A model generated the notes under the pieces. That model was given only the letters and a program-made list of their open reading frames with translations, ran no database searches and was not told where the DNA came from. A stretch of DNA of 22,406 bases. Origin: Spirochaeta sp. (GTDB taxonomy: Bacteria; Spirochaetota; Spirochaetia; DSM-27196; Alkalispirochaetaceae). Shown here piece by piece: positions 6,877 through 14,883 of this stretch (positions are counted from its first letter, which is position 1; every line of letters begins with the position of its first letter). A program made the position numbers and the translations under genes. The stretch lies in contig JAQIBO010000404.1 of assembly GCA_027859055.1 (NCBI GenBank), positions 1-22,406 of the forward strand, read 5' to 3'.

Positions 6877-7948
6877 GGAGTTTCTCTATCCGCTGACAAA
6901 CGTATTCACGCCCTTCAACGTGTTTCAGTACATCACCTTTCGAGCCGCCTACGCCGCGGTGACCTCGCTCTTGATCACCTTCCTCCTCGGGCCGTGGGCG
7001 ATACGCATGCTTCATCGCCTCAAATTTGGAGAGGCGATTCGTCACGACGGGCCGGAAAGCCACCACGTCAAGTCGGGAACACCGACGATGGGGGGCGTGC
7101 TTATCATCGTCTCGATCGTGGTTTCCGCCGTTCTGTGGCTGGATATCTCGGTGCTGTATACCTGGATCGGTCTGATCGCCGTTCTCGGTTTCGGGTTTAT
7201 CGGAATGACCGACGATCTGCGAAAGATCCGGCAGAAAAACAAAGACGGGCTTCGCGCATGGTCGAAGATCGCCGGGCAGTTTGCGGTTGCAAGCGTGATC
7301 GCCGTACTTCTGTACCGTTACGGAAACGAAAACGCCACCAAGCTGTATCTGCCGTTCATCAAGAACGCGATCGTTGATCTCGGTGTCTGGTATATTCCGT
7401 TCGCCGTCGTCTTGCGGGTGGGAACGTCCAACGCGGTAAACCTCACCGACGGCCTTGACGGTCTGGCGACGGGACTCGTGCTGATGGTTGGACTAACCTT
7501 TGCGGTGCTTTCCTATCTGACCGGACGCATCGACTACGCCGAATACCTGCAGATTCCGTATCTGCCCGGCGGGGGCGAGCTGGCAATTCTGAGCCTGGCC
7601 GTGGTTGGAGCGTGCGTCGGATTTCTATGGTTTAACGGCCATCCAGCGGAGATCATGATGGGGGATACCGGAAGCCTGTCTCTCGGGGGCATTATCGGGG
7701 CCCTCGCACTTATGACGAAAAAGGAGATTCTTCTCATCATTATCGGCGGCGTTTTCGTCCTTGAGGCGCTCTCGGTAATCATTCAGGTTGCTTCATTCAA
7801 GCTCACCGGACGACGAGTGTTCCGGATGGCGCCGATTCACCACCATTTCGAACTTCTCGGATGGCCGGAGAGCAAGGTAGTTCTCCGTATGTGGATTCTC
7901 GGCGGTATGTTTGCAATTCTCAGCCTGTCGACGCTGAAAATACGGTAG
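6869..7948 (+). CDS. mraY: Phospho-MurNAc-pentapeptide transferase MraY
   Basis: This 359-residue polytopic membrane enzyme transfers phospho-MurNAc-pentapeptide from UDP to undecaprenyl phosphate, forming lipid I. About ten hydrophobic segments are evident. Catalytic motifs are DD at 115-116 (GMTDDLRK), NLTDGLDGLATG at 191-202, GDTGSLSLGG at 265-274 with the conserved Asp266, and the APIHHHFELLGW loop at 321-332. The start is GTG 6869, preceded by AAAGGGG in the end of murF. It lies directly after murF as in many dcw clusters, but murD does not follow it here. The length is normal. Confidence 0.97.
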   Translation: MFKEFLYPLTNVFTPFNVFQYITFRAAYAAVTSLLITFLLGPWAIRMLHRLKFGEAIRHDGPESHHVKSGTPTMGGVLIIVSIVVSAVLWLDISVLYTWIGLIAVLGFGFIGMTDDLRKIRQKNKDGLRAWSKIAGQFAVASVIAVLLYRYGNENATKLYLPFIKNAIVDLGVWYIPFAVVLRVGTSNAVNLTDGLDGLATGLVLMVGLTFAVLSYLTGRIDYAEYLQIPYLPGGGELAILSLAVVGACVGFLWFNGHPAEIMMGDTGSLSLGGIIGALALMTKKEILLIIIGGVFVLEALSVIIQVASFKLTGRRVFRMAPIHHHFELLGWPESKVVLRMWILGGMFAILSLSTLKIR

Positions 7949-7963
7949 AACTGCGGACGGAAT

Positions 7964-9154
7964 ATGGGAAGACGTGGATTTTTCGTAGAACAGATAGAAC
8001 AGGGCACACGCCGAATAGACGCCATGCTGGTCGCAATACTCTTTATGATCATTGTGGTCGGCCTCGGAATGCTCTGGTCCGCGTCGTGGTTTCGGGCGGA
8101 ACAACTCTACGGAGACTCTACCCGTTTTGTTTTGCGCCAAAGCCTGTGGGTTCTCGTTGGTCTGATCACGATGGGTGTCGCAATCCTGGTGCCGCTGGAG
8201 TTCGTACGAAAAGCGTTACCCGCTATCGTACTTTTCACGGCGATCATCTCGTTGCTCACGTTTGTACCCGGTGTCAGCGCCCGCTATATGGGAGCCCGCC
8301 GGTGGATCGTTCTGTTTAACGTGTCGTTTCAGCCGTCGGAGCTGATTAAGCTCACGTTGATCGTGTACCTGGCGCATATATTCTCCCGGTCCGACCGGGA
8401 CTTCTCGGATCCGCTGAAATCGTTGCTGCCTCCGCTCGTTGTGGTGCTTTTCTTCGCGGGTATCGTTCTGTTTCAGAACGACTTTTCCACCGCGGTGTTT
8501 CTGCTGCTTATGGCGCTGGCTATCTTTTTCACGGCGGGGGTGCCGATTTCGTATTTCGCGCGCATGTTTGCAGTTATCGTGCCCCTCACTCTGATGCTCG
8601 TATTTACCCGAGAACACCGGGTGCGCCGGATTATCGCGTTTCTCAACCCGACACACGATCCGAGCGGAGGCGGGTTTCAGATACTCGCAGCGCGGCGCGC
8701 CCTTGAAAGCGGCGGGCTGTGGGGCGTTGGTATCGGTGAGAGTTCCCGGAAACTCGGCGGACTTCCCGAGGCGCAGTCGGACTTTCTCTTCGCAGTACTG
8801 GGAGAGGAGCTCGGTTTTGCCGGTGTTCTGCTTGTAATTTGCCTGTTCGGCGCATTTGCCGCCCGCGGTATCTACCTTGCAAACCGCCAGAACGACCCGT
8901 TTCGATCGCTCCTGGTATTCGGCGTGACCGCCAGTATCACCCTGCAGGCGCTTCTCAATATCGCCGTCGTCGTTGGCGCCGTCCCGGCCACCGGAATCCC
9001 GCTGCCGTTCTTTTCCTCCGGCGGATCATCACTGCTGGTCAGTTTCGCGATGTGCGGTGTGATGCTGAACGCCGCCGGCCCGGCGCCGACGAGGGCGCGT
9101 CCGCGGAACTTCTATACCGTCGGCAACCCCGGATGGGAGGCACGGCGTGTCTGA
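7964..9154 (+). CDS. ftsW: FtsW, SEDS-family septal peptidoglycan polymerase
   Basis: The 396-residue protein has about ten membrane helices and the SEDS motifs: FNVSFQPSELIKL at 118-130, the QND-FSTAV segment at 171-178 holding the presumed catalytic Asp173, SGGGFQILAARRAL at 234-247, SDFLFAVLGEELGF at 272-285, and the hallmark PATGIPLPFFSSGGSS at 341-356. FtsW polymerises glycan strands at the septum together with a class B PBP. It is called FtsW rather than RodA because of its dcw position. The usual PD before the catalytic Asp reads ND, a small variation. The ribosome binding site before ATG 7964 is weak. The end overlaps ftsQ by 8 nt. Confidence 0.93.
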   Translation: MGRRGFFVEQIEQGTRRIDAMLVAILFMIIVVGLGMLWSASWFRAEQLYGDSTRFVLRQSLWVLVGLITMGVAILVPLEFVRKALPAIVLFTAIISLLTFVPGVSARYMGARRWIVLFNVSFQPSELIKLTLIVYLAHIFSRSDRDFSDPLKSLLPPLVVVLFFAGIVLFQNDFSTAVFLLLMALAIFFTAGVPISYFARMFAVIVPLTLMLVFTREHRVRRIIAFLNPTHDPSGGGFQILAARRALESGGLWGVGIGESSRKLGGLPEAQSDFLFAVLGEELGFAGVLLVICLFGAFAARGIYLANRQNDPFRSLLVFGVTASITLQALLNIAVVVGAVPATGIPLPFFSSGGSSLLVSFAMCGVMLNAAGPAPTRARPRNFYTVGNPGWEARRV

Positions 9155-9971
9155 AGCGTATGCACCGCGAAAAGATCGCCGACGCCCCCCGGAACCATCT
9201 CCGGCGGGACGTTTCATCGTGATTCTTGCGGTCACGTTCAGTTCCATCGTGGTGGTATACGTCCTGTCCGTTACCGTCGTTCTTCCGCGGCTGCAGATCA
9301 CCCGCGTTGTTGTGCATGCGGACTTTGAGATGGATCGCGGGCAGCTTCTGGACCTGGCGGGGCTGGGTGAACGCACCTACTTTTTTGAAATTGACACCGC
9401 GGAAATCCAGGACCGTCTGGAGTCGTTTCCACCGATTCGCAGTGCGGCAGTCTCGCGGGAGTTCCCCAACGCGGTTGTCCTGGGGTTGGACCGTCGTCGG
9501 CCACTTCTCCTGGCGCTGATGCAGGGAGACGAGGGCACCACACCGATGCTGATCGACGAGACCGGAACGATCTTTCAGACAGGCGACGGAGCGACCGGTT
9601 ACGACGTGCCGGTGCTCTCGGGAGTCTCGTTTCAGGGGCGTGTCATTGGCAGCACACTGCCCAACTCGATGACCGTTCTTCTTGACAGTATCTACACGTT
9701 GCGTGTCGCGGCGCCGGAACTGTTCGGAGTGATATCGGAAATCCGGGTTGAGGCGCACCGCGCCGGTGATTTTGATGTGCTGCTTTACTTTCAGGGTTTC
9801 GGCGTGCCCGTTCGGGTCGGTTCGACGATAGACCAGGAAACGTGCACGTACGCACTGATGGTACTCGACGTCCTGGAGAAACAGGAGGTTGCGCCGTCAG
9901 TACGAGAGCTCGACTTTCGCTCCGGTGAGATCGTGTACCGCATGAAGGAGGTCCAGAATGCCGACGAATGA
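9147..9971 (+). CDS. ftsQ: FtsQ/DivIB cell division protein
   Basis: The 274-residue bitopic protein has a basic, Pro-rich cytosolic tail (1-22), one membrane helix at about 24-46, and a periplasmic part opening with a POTRA domain (about 50-120) that reads LQITRVVVHADF, then FFEIDTAEIQDRLESFPPIRSAAVSR split over two helices. The rest fits the FtsQ beta domain, with an ETGTIF strand and a C-terminal helix. FtsQ scaffolds FtsL and FtsB in the divisome. GTG 9147 is the start, with GGGAGG at 9135-9140. It overlaps ftsW by 8 nt and ftsA by 14 nt, which supports translational coupling and the usual ftsQ-ftsA-ftsZ order. Confidence 0.9.
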   Translation: MSEAYAPRKDRRRPPEPSPAGRFIVILAVTFSSIVVVYVLSVTVVLPRLQITRVVVHADFEMDRGQLLDLAGLGERTYFFEIDTAEIQDRLESFPPIRSAAVSREFPNAVVLGLDRRRPLLLALMQGDEGTTPMLIDETGTIFQTGDGATGYDVPVLSGVSFQGRVIGSTLPNSMTVLLDSIYTLRVAAPELFGVISEIRVEAHRAGDFDVLLYFQGFGVPVRVGSTIDQETCTYALMVLDVLEKQEVAPSVRELDFRSGEIVYRMKEVQNADE

Positions 9972-11184
9972 CATGATCGTTGGCCTCGATATCGGAACGA
10001 GCAAGGTCACCTGTGCGATCGCCGAATACGACGACCGGGGCGAACTTGAAATCATCGGAATCGGAACGGCGTTGTCATCGGGATTGCGCCGGGGTGTCGT
10101 GATAAACATTGAGGCGACGCTGCGCAGCGTTGTTGACGCGATTGAAGCGGCTGAACAGATGGCGGGGCGTGAGGTCAAGCGGGTAGTCAGCGGGGTCGCC
10201 GGAAGCCACATCGAAGGGTTGAACTCCCGTGGTGTCGTTGCCGTTACCGGAAAAGGCCGGGAAATCGCCGCGGAAGATGTAGACCGGGTCATCGAGGCGG
10301 CACGGGCTGTTTCGATACCGATGGATCGGGAGATCCTGCACGTAATACCACGGAGTTTTGTGATCGACGATCAGAGCGGGATCAAGAACCCCCTCGATAT
10401 GATCGGCGTCCGCCTGGAGGTGGAGGTGCATATCATCACCGGTTCCGTGACGGCAGCGCAAAACCTGGTCAAGTGCGTGAATCGCGCCGGGTTCGAGATT
10501 CAGCAGGTGGTATTCAGCTCCATTGCAGCGGCAGAATCGGTACTCTCTCAGGATGAAAAAGATCTGGGAGTGATCGTTCTTGATATCGGCGGTGGCACCA
10601 CGAACGTTCTGGTGTACCGCGACGGGGCTCCGTATCACAGCTTTGTGCTGCCCGTCGGTGGATCACAGGTCACCGGCGATCTTTCGATCATGTTGAAAAC
10701 ATCCACCGATTCAGCGGAACAGATAAAGCGGGAAGCCGGTTGTGCCTATATGCCACTTGTGGAAGAGGGTGAACCGGTTATCGTACCGGGGGTGGGCGGC
10801 AGACCACCGATTCAGTGCACCCGTTCTCAGGTGTGTGAGGTGATTCAGCCTCGCATGACCGAAATCTTCAAGATGGTCCGCGACCGGCTGGACCGCCAGC
10901 GCCTGCTGGACCGAATTGCCGGAGGGCTGGTGCTGACCGGCGGTGGTGCGAATCTTCCGGGTGTCGTCGAGTTGGGACAGGATATGTTCAACCTCGGGGC
11001 GCGAATCGGACAACCCGGCAGGCACGGTGGACTGGTGGACGCGTATCAGAATCCGGAATACGCCACCGCCGTCGGGCTGGTGTTGTACAACCATCGCCTT
11101 GGGCAGGCCGATGCCAACGCGCCAAAGGAGCGAAAGCCGGGGTTTACGAAAGGACTTCGACGCTGGATGAAGCATTTTTTCTAG
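9958..11184 (+). CDS. ftsA: FtsA, actin-like Z-ring membrane anchor
   Basis: The 408-residue actin-fold ATPase tethers FtsZ filaments to the inner membrane. Phosphate 1 motif VGLDIGTSKVTCAIAE is at 8-23, phosphate 2 VLDIGGGTTNVLVY at 207-220, and the adenosine motif GGLVLTGGGANLPG at 322-335. The SHS2/1C region (about 85-165) includes VSGVAGSHIEG and the HVIPRSF strand. The C-terminus KGLRRWMKHFF (398-408) is the amphipathic helix used for membrane binding. The ribosome binding site is AGGAGG inside the end of ftsQ. A 41-nt gap separates it from ftsZ, the widest inside the dcw part. Confidence 0.97.
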   Translation: MPTNDMIVGLDIGTSKVTCAIAEYDDRGELEIIGIGTALSSGLRRGVVINIEATLRSVVDAIEAAEQMAGREVKRVVSGVAGSHIEGLNSRGVVAVTGKGREIAAEDVDRVIEAARAVSIPMDREILHVIPRSFVIDDQSGIKNPLDMIGVRLEVEVHIITGSVTAAQNLVKCVNRAGFEIQQVVFSSIAAAESVLSQDEKDLGVIVLDIGGGTTNVLVYRDGAPYHSFVLPVGGSQVTGDLSIMLKTSTDSAEQIKREAGCAYMPLVEEGEPVIVPGVGGRPPIQCTRSQVCEVIQPRMTEIFKMVRDRLDRQRLLDRIAGGLVLTGGGANLPGVVELGQDMFNLGARIGQPGRHGGLVDAYQNPEYATAVGLVLYNHRLGQADANAPKERKPGFTKGLRRWMKHFF

Positions 11185-11225
11185 CGGCAACGAATAGCGC
11201 ATGATGCACATGAGGAGGGGAGTGC

Positions 11226-12434
11226 ATGAATTTTCAAGTGTATGAAGACGATTTATCGATTGCGGCGTCGGGGACAAGCCCGACGGTCATAAAGGTGATT
11301 GGTGTTGGCGGCGGCGGCAGTAACGCGGTCAACCGAATGATTCAAACGGGGCTGACAAACGTAGAGTTCATCGCGGTGAACACCGATCTCCAGGCGTTGC
11401 AGAGCTCGCAGGCCGAGTTGCGATTGCCCCTGGGGACGAAGATCACCGGAGGGCTCGGCGCCGGCGGCAAGCCGGAGGTCGGAGAAAAATCCGCCGAAGA
11501 GGACAAAGAGCAGATCCGGGCGATGCTTGAAGGCGCGGATATGGTATTTGTCACCGCCGGTATGGGAGGCGGAACGGGAACGGGAGCGGCACCGGTTATT
11601 GCGGATATTTCCCGAAGCCTTGGCATCCTCACCGTTGCAGTGGTTACCCGCCCGTTTTCCTTTGAAGGACAGCGTAAGGCGCGCCTGGCCCAGGACGGTA
11701 TTTCGAAACTTCGCGCCGCGGTGGATACCCTTATCACGATCCCCAACCAGCATCTTCTCAAGATCGTTCCCAAGGATACCCCGATCAGCGACGCGTTTCT
11801 GGTAGCCGACGACGTACTGCGTCAGGGCGTTCAGGGCATCAGTGACCTGATTACCAAAGACGGCATGATCAACATCGACTTTGCCGACGTCAGAACGGTG
11901 ATGTCCGGTCAGGGTGACGCACTGATGGGGATCGGTGTCGGAGAAGGGGATAACCGCGCGGTTGACGCAGCGACAAACGCGATCAACAACCCCCTCCTCG
12001 AGGACGCCCATATCGAAGGAGCGGACAAGATCCTTGTAAACGTCTCCGGAGGTGGCGATTTCACCCTCTCCGAATACGAGGAGATCATGAAGATCATCAC
12101 CGCCAACGCCGATGAGGACGTGCTGGTCATCGCCGGTACAGCCCTCGATCAACGCCTCGACGGTCAGGTGCGGGTAAGCGTAATTGCAACCGGTTTTCAG
12201 GCCGATGAAACGCGGCGTGAGCAGGCCCAGGAGCAACAGTCAACCGCGCCGGACGGCGGAACGAAAGAGCCCCAGGAGGCCGCCGAATTCATCAACCTGG
12301 ACACGTGGAACAACCTCACCCGGACCGCCACACAGGACGACCTGTTTGCTGAAAGCGATCCCGGTGAAGATGACGAGCAACTGGGGGTTCCCGCGATTCT
12401 CCGTCATCGGCGCGCACGACGAAGTGGATATTGA
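11226..12434 (+). CDS. ftsZ: FtsZ, tubulin-like division GTPase
   Basis: The 402-residue tubulin homologue polymerises into the Z ring at midcell. Motifs are VIGVGGGGSNAVNRM at 24-38, the GTP-binding GGGTGTG at 114-120, TRPFSFEGQRK at 141-151, the T7 synergy loop NIDFADVRTVMSGQG at 216-230, and the DQRLDGQVRVSVIATGF strand at about 308-324. A roughly 50-residue hydrophilic linker follows. The terminal LGVPAILRHRRARR (about 386-399) is the conserved tail peptide that binds FtsA and other anchors. A very strong Shine-Dalgarno, GAGGAGGGG at 11212-11220, precedes ATG 11226. This fits the high FtsZ demand, since it is the strongest initiation site in the cluster. Confidence 0.98.
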   Translation: MNFQVYEDDLSIAASGTSPTVIKVIGVGGGGSNAVNRMIQTGLTNVEFIAVNTDLQALQSSQAELRLPLGTKITGGLGAGGKPEVGEKSAEEDKEQIRAMLEGADMVFVTAGMGGGTGTGAAPVIADISRSLGILTVAVVTRPFSFEGQRKARLAQDGISKLRAAVDTLITIPNQHLLKIVPKDTPISDAFLVADDVLRQGVQGISDLITKDGMINIDFADVRTVMSGQGDALMGIGVGEGDNRAVDAATNAINNPLLEDAHIEGADKILVNVSGGGDFTLSEYEEIMKIITANADEDVLVIAGTALDQRLDGQVRVSVIATGFQADETRREQAQEQQSTAPDGGTKEPQEAAEFINLDTWNNLTRTATQDDLFAESDPGEDDEQLGVPAILRHRRARRSGY

Positions 12435-12443
12435 GGTGCGCGG

Positions 12444-13337
12444 ATGACGGAAACGGAACGCCTTCTTGAGCGGTACACCGACTTTCTTCACGTCGAACTG
12501 CGGCTTTCGCGGCAAACGGTGGATACGTATGCCCGGGAATGTCACGTTTTCGCGGCATTGGTCGCGGAGTCCGGCGGTGAGCTGAGCAGCCTGTCAACCG
12601 CCGAAGTGATCGACTACCTGCTGAAACGGCAAGCCGATGGAGAACCGCTGGATCAGCGGACGATCGCAAAGAACCTCTCCGCACTGCGGTCGTTTTACCA
12701 GTTCTGCATTCTCGAAGGTATTCGTGATGACAATCCCGCGCTCAAAGTATCGAGTCCGCGGGCGGAGCATCGACTGCCGGGGGTCTTGTCGGTGGAGCAG
12801 GTCGAAGATCTCCTTGACGGTATCGATCTGTCCAAGCCGGGGGGGCTTCGAGATCGTGCGCTGTTCGAGCTGATCTACTCTTCGGGACTCCGCATATCCG
12901 AAGCTGTCGCGATCGAACTGACCCATCTCTACCTTGAGGAGGGACTAATTCTGGTGCGCGGAAAAGGCGACAAGGAGCGGCTTGTACCGCTTGGAGAAGA
13001 GGCGGTCGGCTGGCTTCAGCGATACCTCGAGGACGCGCGGCCGCAGCTGGCGCGCAGTCCGAGCGAACGCGCGGTGTTCCTCAACCGTCGTGGCACGCGG
13101 TTGTCCCGCAAGGGGATGTGGAAACGGTTTCATGAACTGACCGAAACGGTGGGGATCTCCGCCAAAGTCCACACCCTGCGACACAGTTTTGCCACTCACC
13201 TTCTCGAAGGGGGGGCGGATCTTCGGGCGGTACAGGAGCTGCTTGGCCACGCCGATATCGGGACAACGCAGATTTACACCCATATCGACACCGAGGATCT
13301 GCGAAACTATCACCAGCAATTTCATCCCCGGGGATGA
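12444..13337 (+). CDS. xerD: XerD-type tyrosine recombinase
   Basis: The 297-residue recombinase has an N-terminal SAM-like core-binding domain (about 5-100) and a C-terminal catalytic domain. The full active set is visible: Arg150 (GLRISE), Lys174 (GKGDKER), His243 and Arg246 (HTLRHSFATHLL), His269 (GHADIG) and the nucleophile Tyr278 (QIYTHI). The C-terminus HQQFHPRG closely resembles E. coli XerD, hence the name. XerD with XerC resolves chromosome dimers at dif near the terminus, activated by the septal translocase FtsK. Its place 9 nt after ftsZ fits a housekeeping role rather than a phage integrase. Confidence 0.88.
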   Translation: MTETERLLERYTDFLHVELRLSRQTVDTYARECHVFAALVAESGGELSSLSTAEVIDYLLKRQADGEPLDQRTIAKNLSALRSFYQFCILEGIRDDNPALKVSSPRAEHRLPGVLSVEQVEDLLDGIDLSKPGGLRDRALFELIYSSGLRISEAVAIELTHLYLEEGLILVRGKGDKERLVPLGEEAVGWLQRYLEDARPQLARSPSERAVFLNRRGTRLSRKGMWKRFHELTETVGISAKVHTLRHSFATHLLEGGADLRAVQELLGHADIGTTQIYTHIDTEDLRNYHQQFHPRG

Positions 13338-13351
13338 AGGGAGACGGGACG

Positions 13352-14146
13352 ATGACGAACGAACAAATACAGAAAATGATTGCCGACGTCCATGCGGCGC
13401 TGGATGCGGCGGGTCGGCCAATGGTGGCATTCGCAGGAGACGCCCGTATCGAATCAGGGGCGTCGCTGAACCGCTATTTTGACCACACCCTCCTCAAGCC
13501 CGAGGCAACGGCGGATCAGTACGAGACGCTGTGCGACCAGGCCAGACAATACGAGACGCGCAGCGTGTGTGTGCCACCGGACCGGGTGCCGTTGTGCGTG
13601 TCGCGACTTGCGGGCAGTACCGTTGAAGTGTGTACGGTAATCGGCTTTCCCCTGGGATACCACAGCACCGGAGCGAAGGTTGCGGAAGTACGCCACACCC
13701 TCGGAGAAGGGGCGACTGAGTTCGATATGGTTATCCCGGTTGGACGGTTGCGCGACGGAGACCCCGGAGCGGTCTATGACGACGTCCGAGCGGTGGTCGA
13801 CGCGGCCGAGGGCCGAATCGTGAAAGTGATCCTTGAAATGGTGCTCTTGAGCGAAGCGGAACGTGTTGCCGCCGCCGTTGCCGCGGTCCGCGCCGGCGCT
13901 GCGATCCTCAAGACGTCGACCGGTTTCGCCTCCGGAGGTGCGACGGTCGAAGATCTCGCGATCCTCCGTCTTGTAGCCGGAGCCGACCGCGGTGTGAAAG
14001 CCGCCGGTGGTATTCGTACGCTGGAGTTTGCCCGGGCCTGTATTGACGCGGGGGCGGACCGTCTGGGTGCCTCGGCAACAGTTTCGATCCTTGGAGAAGC
14101 GGCAGGCGCAAACGCCCAGTCGGATAGTGAGGGAGGCGGATACTGA
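13352..14146 (+). CDS. deoC: Deoxyribose-phosphate aldolase DeoC
   Basis: The 264-residue class I aldolase splits 2-deoxyribose-5-phosphate into acetaldehyde and glyceraldehyde-3-phosphate in deoxynucleoside salvage. Key residues are visible: Asp125 (EFDMVIPVG), the Schiff-base Lys187 (AAILKTSTGF) and Lys216 (GVKAAGGIRT), plus FDHTLLKPEAT near 43 and VIGFPLGYHST at about 96-106. ATG 13352 is chosen for AAGGGAG at 13337-13343. An ATG at 13334 would overlap xerD by 4 nt and add six residues. A catabolic enzyme is an odd guest between xerD and dprA. No other deo gene is in the window. Confidence 0.93.
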   Translation: MTNEQIQKMIADVHAALDAAGRPMVAFAGDARIESGASLNRYFDHTLLKPEATADQYETLCDQARQYETRSVCVPPDRVPLCVSRLAGSTVEVCTVIGFPLGYHSTGAKVAEVRHTLGEGATEFDMVIPVGRLRDGDPGAVYDDVRAVVDAAEGRIVKVILEMVLLSEAERVAAAVAAVRAGAAILKTSTGFASGGATVEDLAILRLVAGADRGVKAAGGIRTLEFARACIDAGADRLGASATVSILGEAAGANAQSDSEGGGY

Positions 14147-14883
14147 TGCAAAGCCGCCGTCGTTTTCACCGGTACTTCTTACTCGCGATCGTACTGTTTG
14201 TGCTCGCGGTGGTGGGGTGCGTGGAAGAGAACGACGCGCGGCTGGAGTTTCTGACGCAGACAGAAAGCGGGGCCTACGAGGGTATTCCGGTAGATGACGA
14301 GCGGGTGGAGGAACTTCGTCGAGATATCACGCGCTATGAGGAAGAGATTTCTGAAACGGTACAGAATTACCGGCGCGTCGCGAGTTTTCAGAAATCGCTG
14401 GCCCAGGAGCTGATCCGGGGCGAGATGTACGGTCCCGCCCTGGAGGCGCTGGAGCGGGCGATGGACCTCCAATCGGAGAACGCGGTCCTGTACTATTTCG
14501 CCGGTGTGGCTGCCGCGCGGAGCGCCCGCGGGCACATTCTTGACGGTGAAGAGACGGACTATCTGAGCCGGGCGGAACGGTTGTTCGGTGAAGCCCTTGC
14601 GTTGCGCCCGGATTACAAGGACGCGCTCTTCGCAATGGCGGTGCTCCTGGCGTTCGATCTGCAACGACCGGAGGAGGCGCTGGAGTACTCGCGCCGTCTT
14701 TCGCAACTTGAAACCGGCGACCCGGGAGTCCGATTTCTGCACGCCAACGTCCTGGTTCGGAACGGGATGGTGGATGAGGCGATCGCCGTGTACGACGATC
14801 TGGCGCAGACCGCTCCGGGTACGGACCAACGCGCCCGGGCGCGGGAGAACAGGGACGCCCTGCGGGGACGGTCAGAGCGATGA
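14146..14883 (+). CDS. TPR-repeat lipoprotein
   Basis: The 245-residue protein has a lipoprotein signal: basic MQSRRRFHRY, a hydrophobic core at 11-23 and a lipobox ending VVGC with Cys25 as the lipidated residue. A charged helix (about 51-90), perhaps a coiled coil, is followed by TPR-like helix pairs: about 80-113 (GPALEALERAMDLQSEN), 140-158 (AERLFGEALALRPDY), 160-190 (ALEYSRRLSQLETGD) and 194-226 (ANVLVRNGMVDEAIAVYDDL). It is probably a scaffold on the periplasmic face of a membrane. The exact partner is unknown. It overlaps deoC by 1 nt (TGATG) and dprA by 4 nt (ATGA), so it is made together with both. A division or envelope role is only a guess from context. Confidence 0.8.
   Translation: MQSRRRFHRYFLLAIVLFVLAVVGCVEENDARLEFLTQTESGAYEGIPVDDERVEELRRDITRYEEEISETVQNYRRVASFQKSLAQELIRGEMYGPALEALERAMDLQSENAVLYYFAGVAAARSARGHILDGEETDYLSRAERLFGEALALRPDYKDALFAMAVLLAFDLQRPEEALEYSRRLSQLETGDPGVRFLHANVLVRNGMVDEAIAVYDDLAQTAPGTDQRARARENRDALRGRSER

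Noticed and set aside
11253..12236. Minus-strand open frame opposite ftsZ
   Set aside because: A shadow of a highly conserved gene, with no start signal or motif.
12444..13337. Xer genes as markers of an integrated phage or genomic island
   Set aside because: Both recombinases look like housekeeping XerD and XerC, lie inside a co-oriented conserved operon, and there is no att repeat, tRNA gene or change in base composition nearby.
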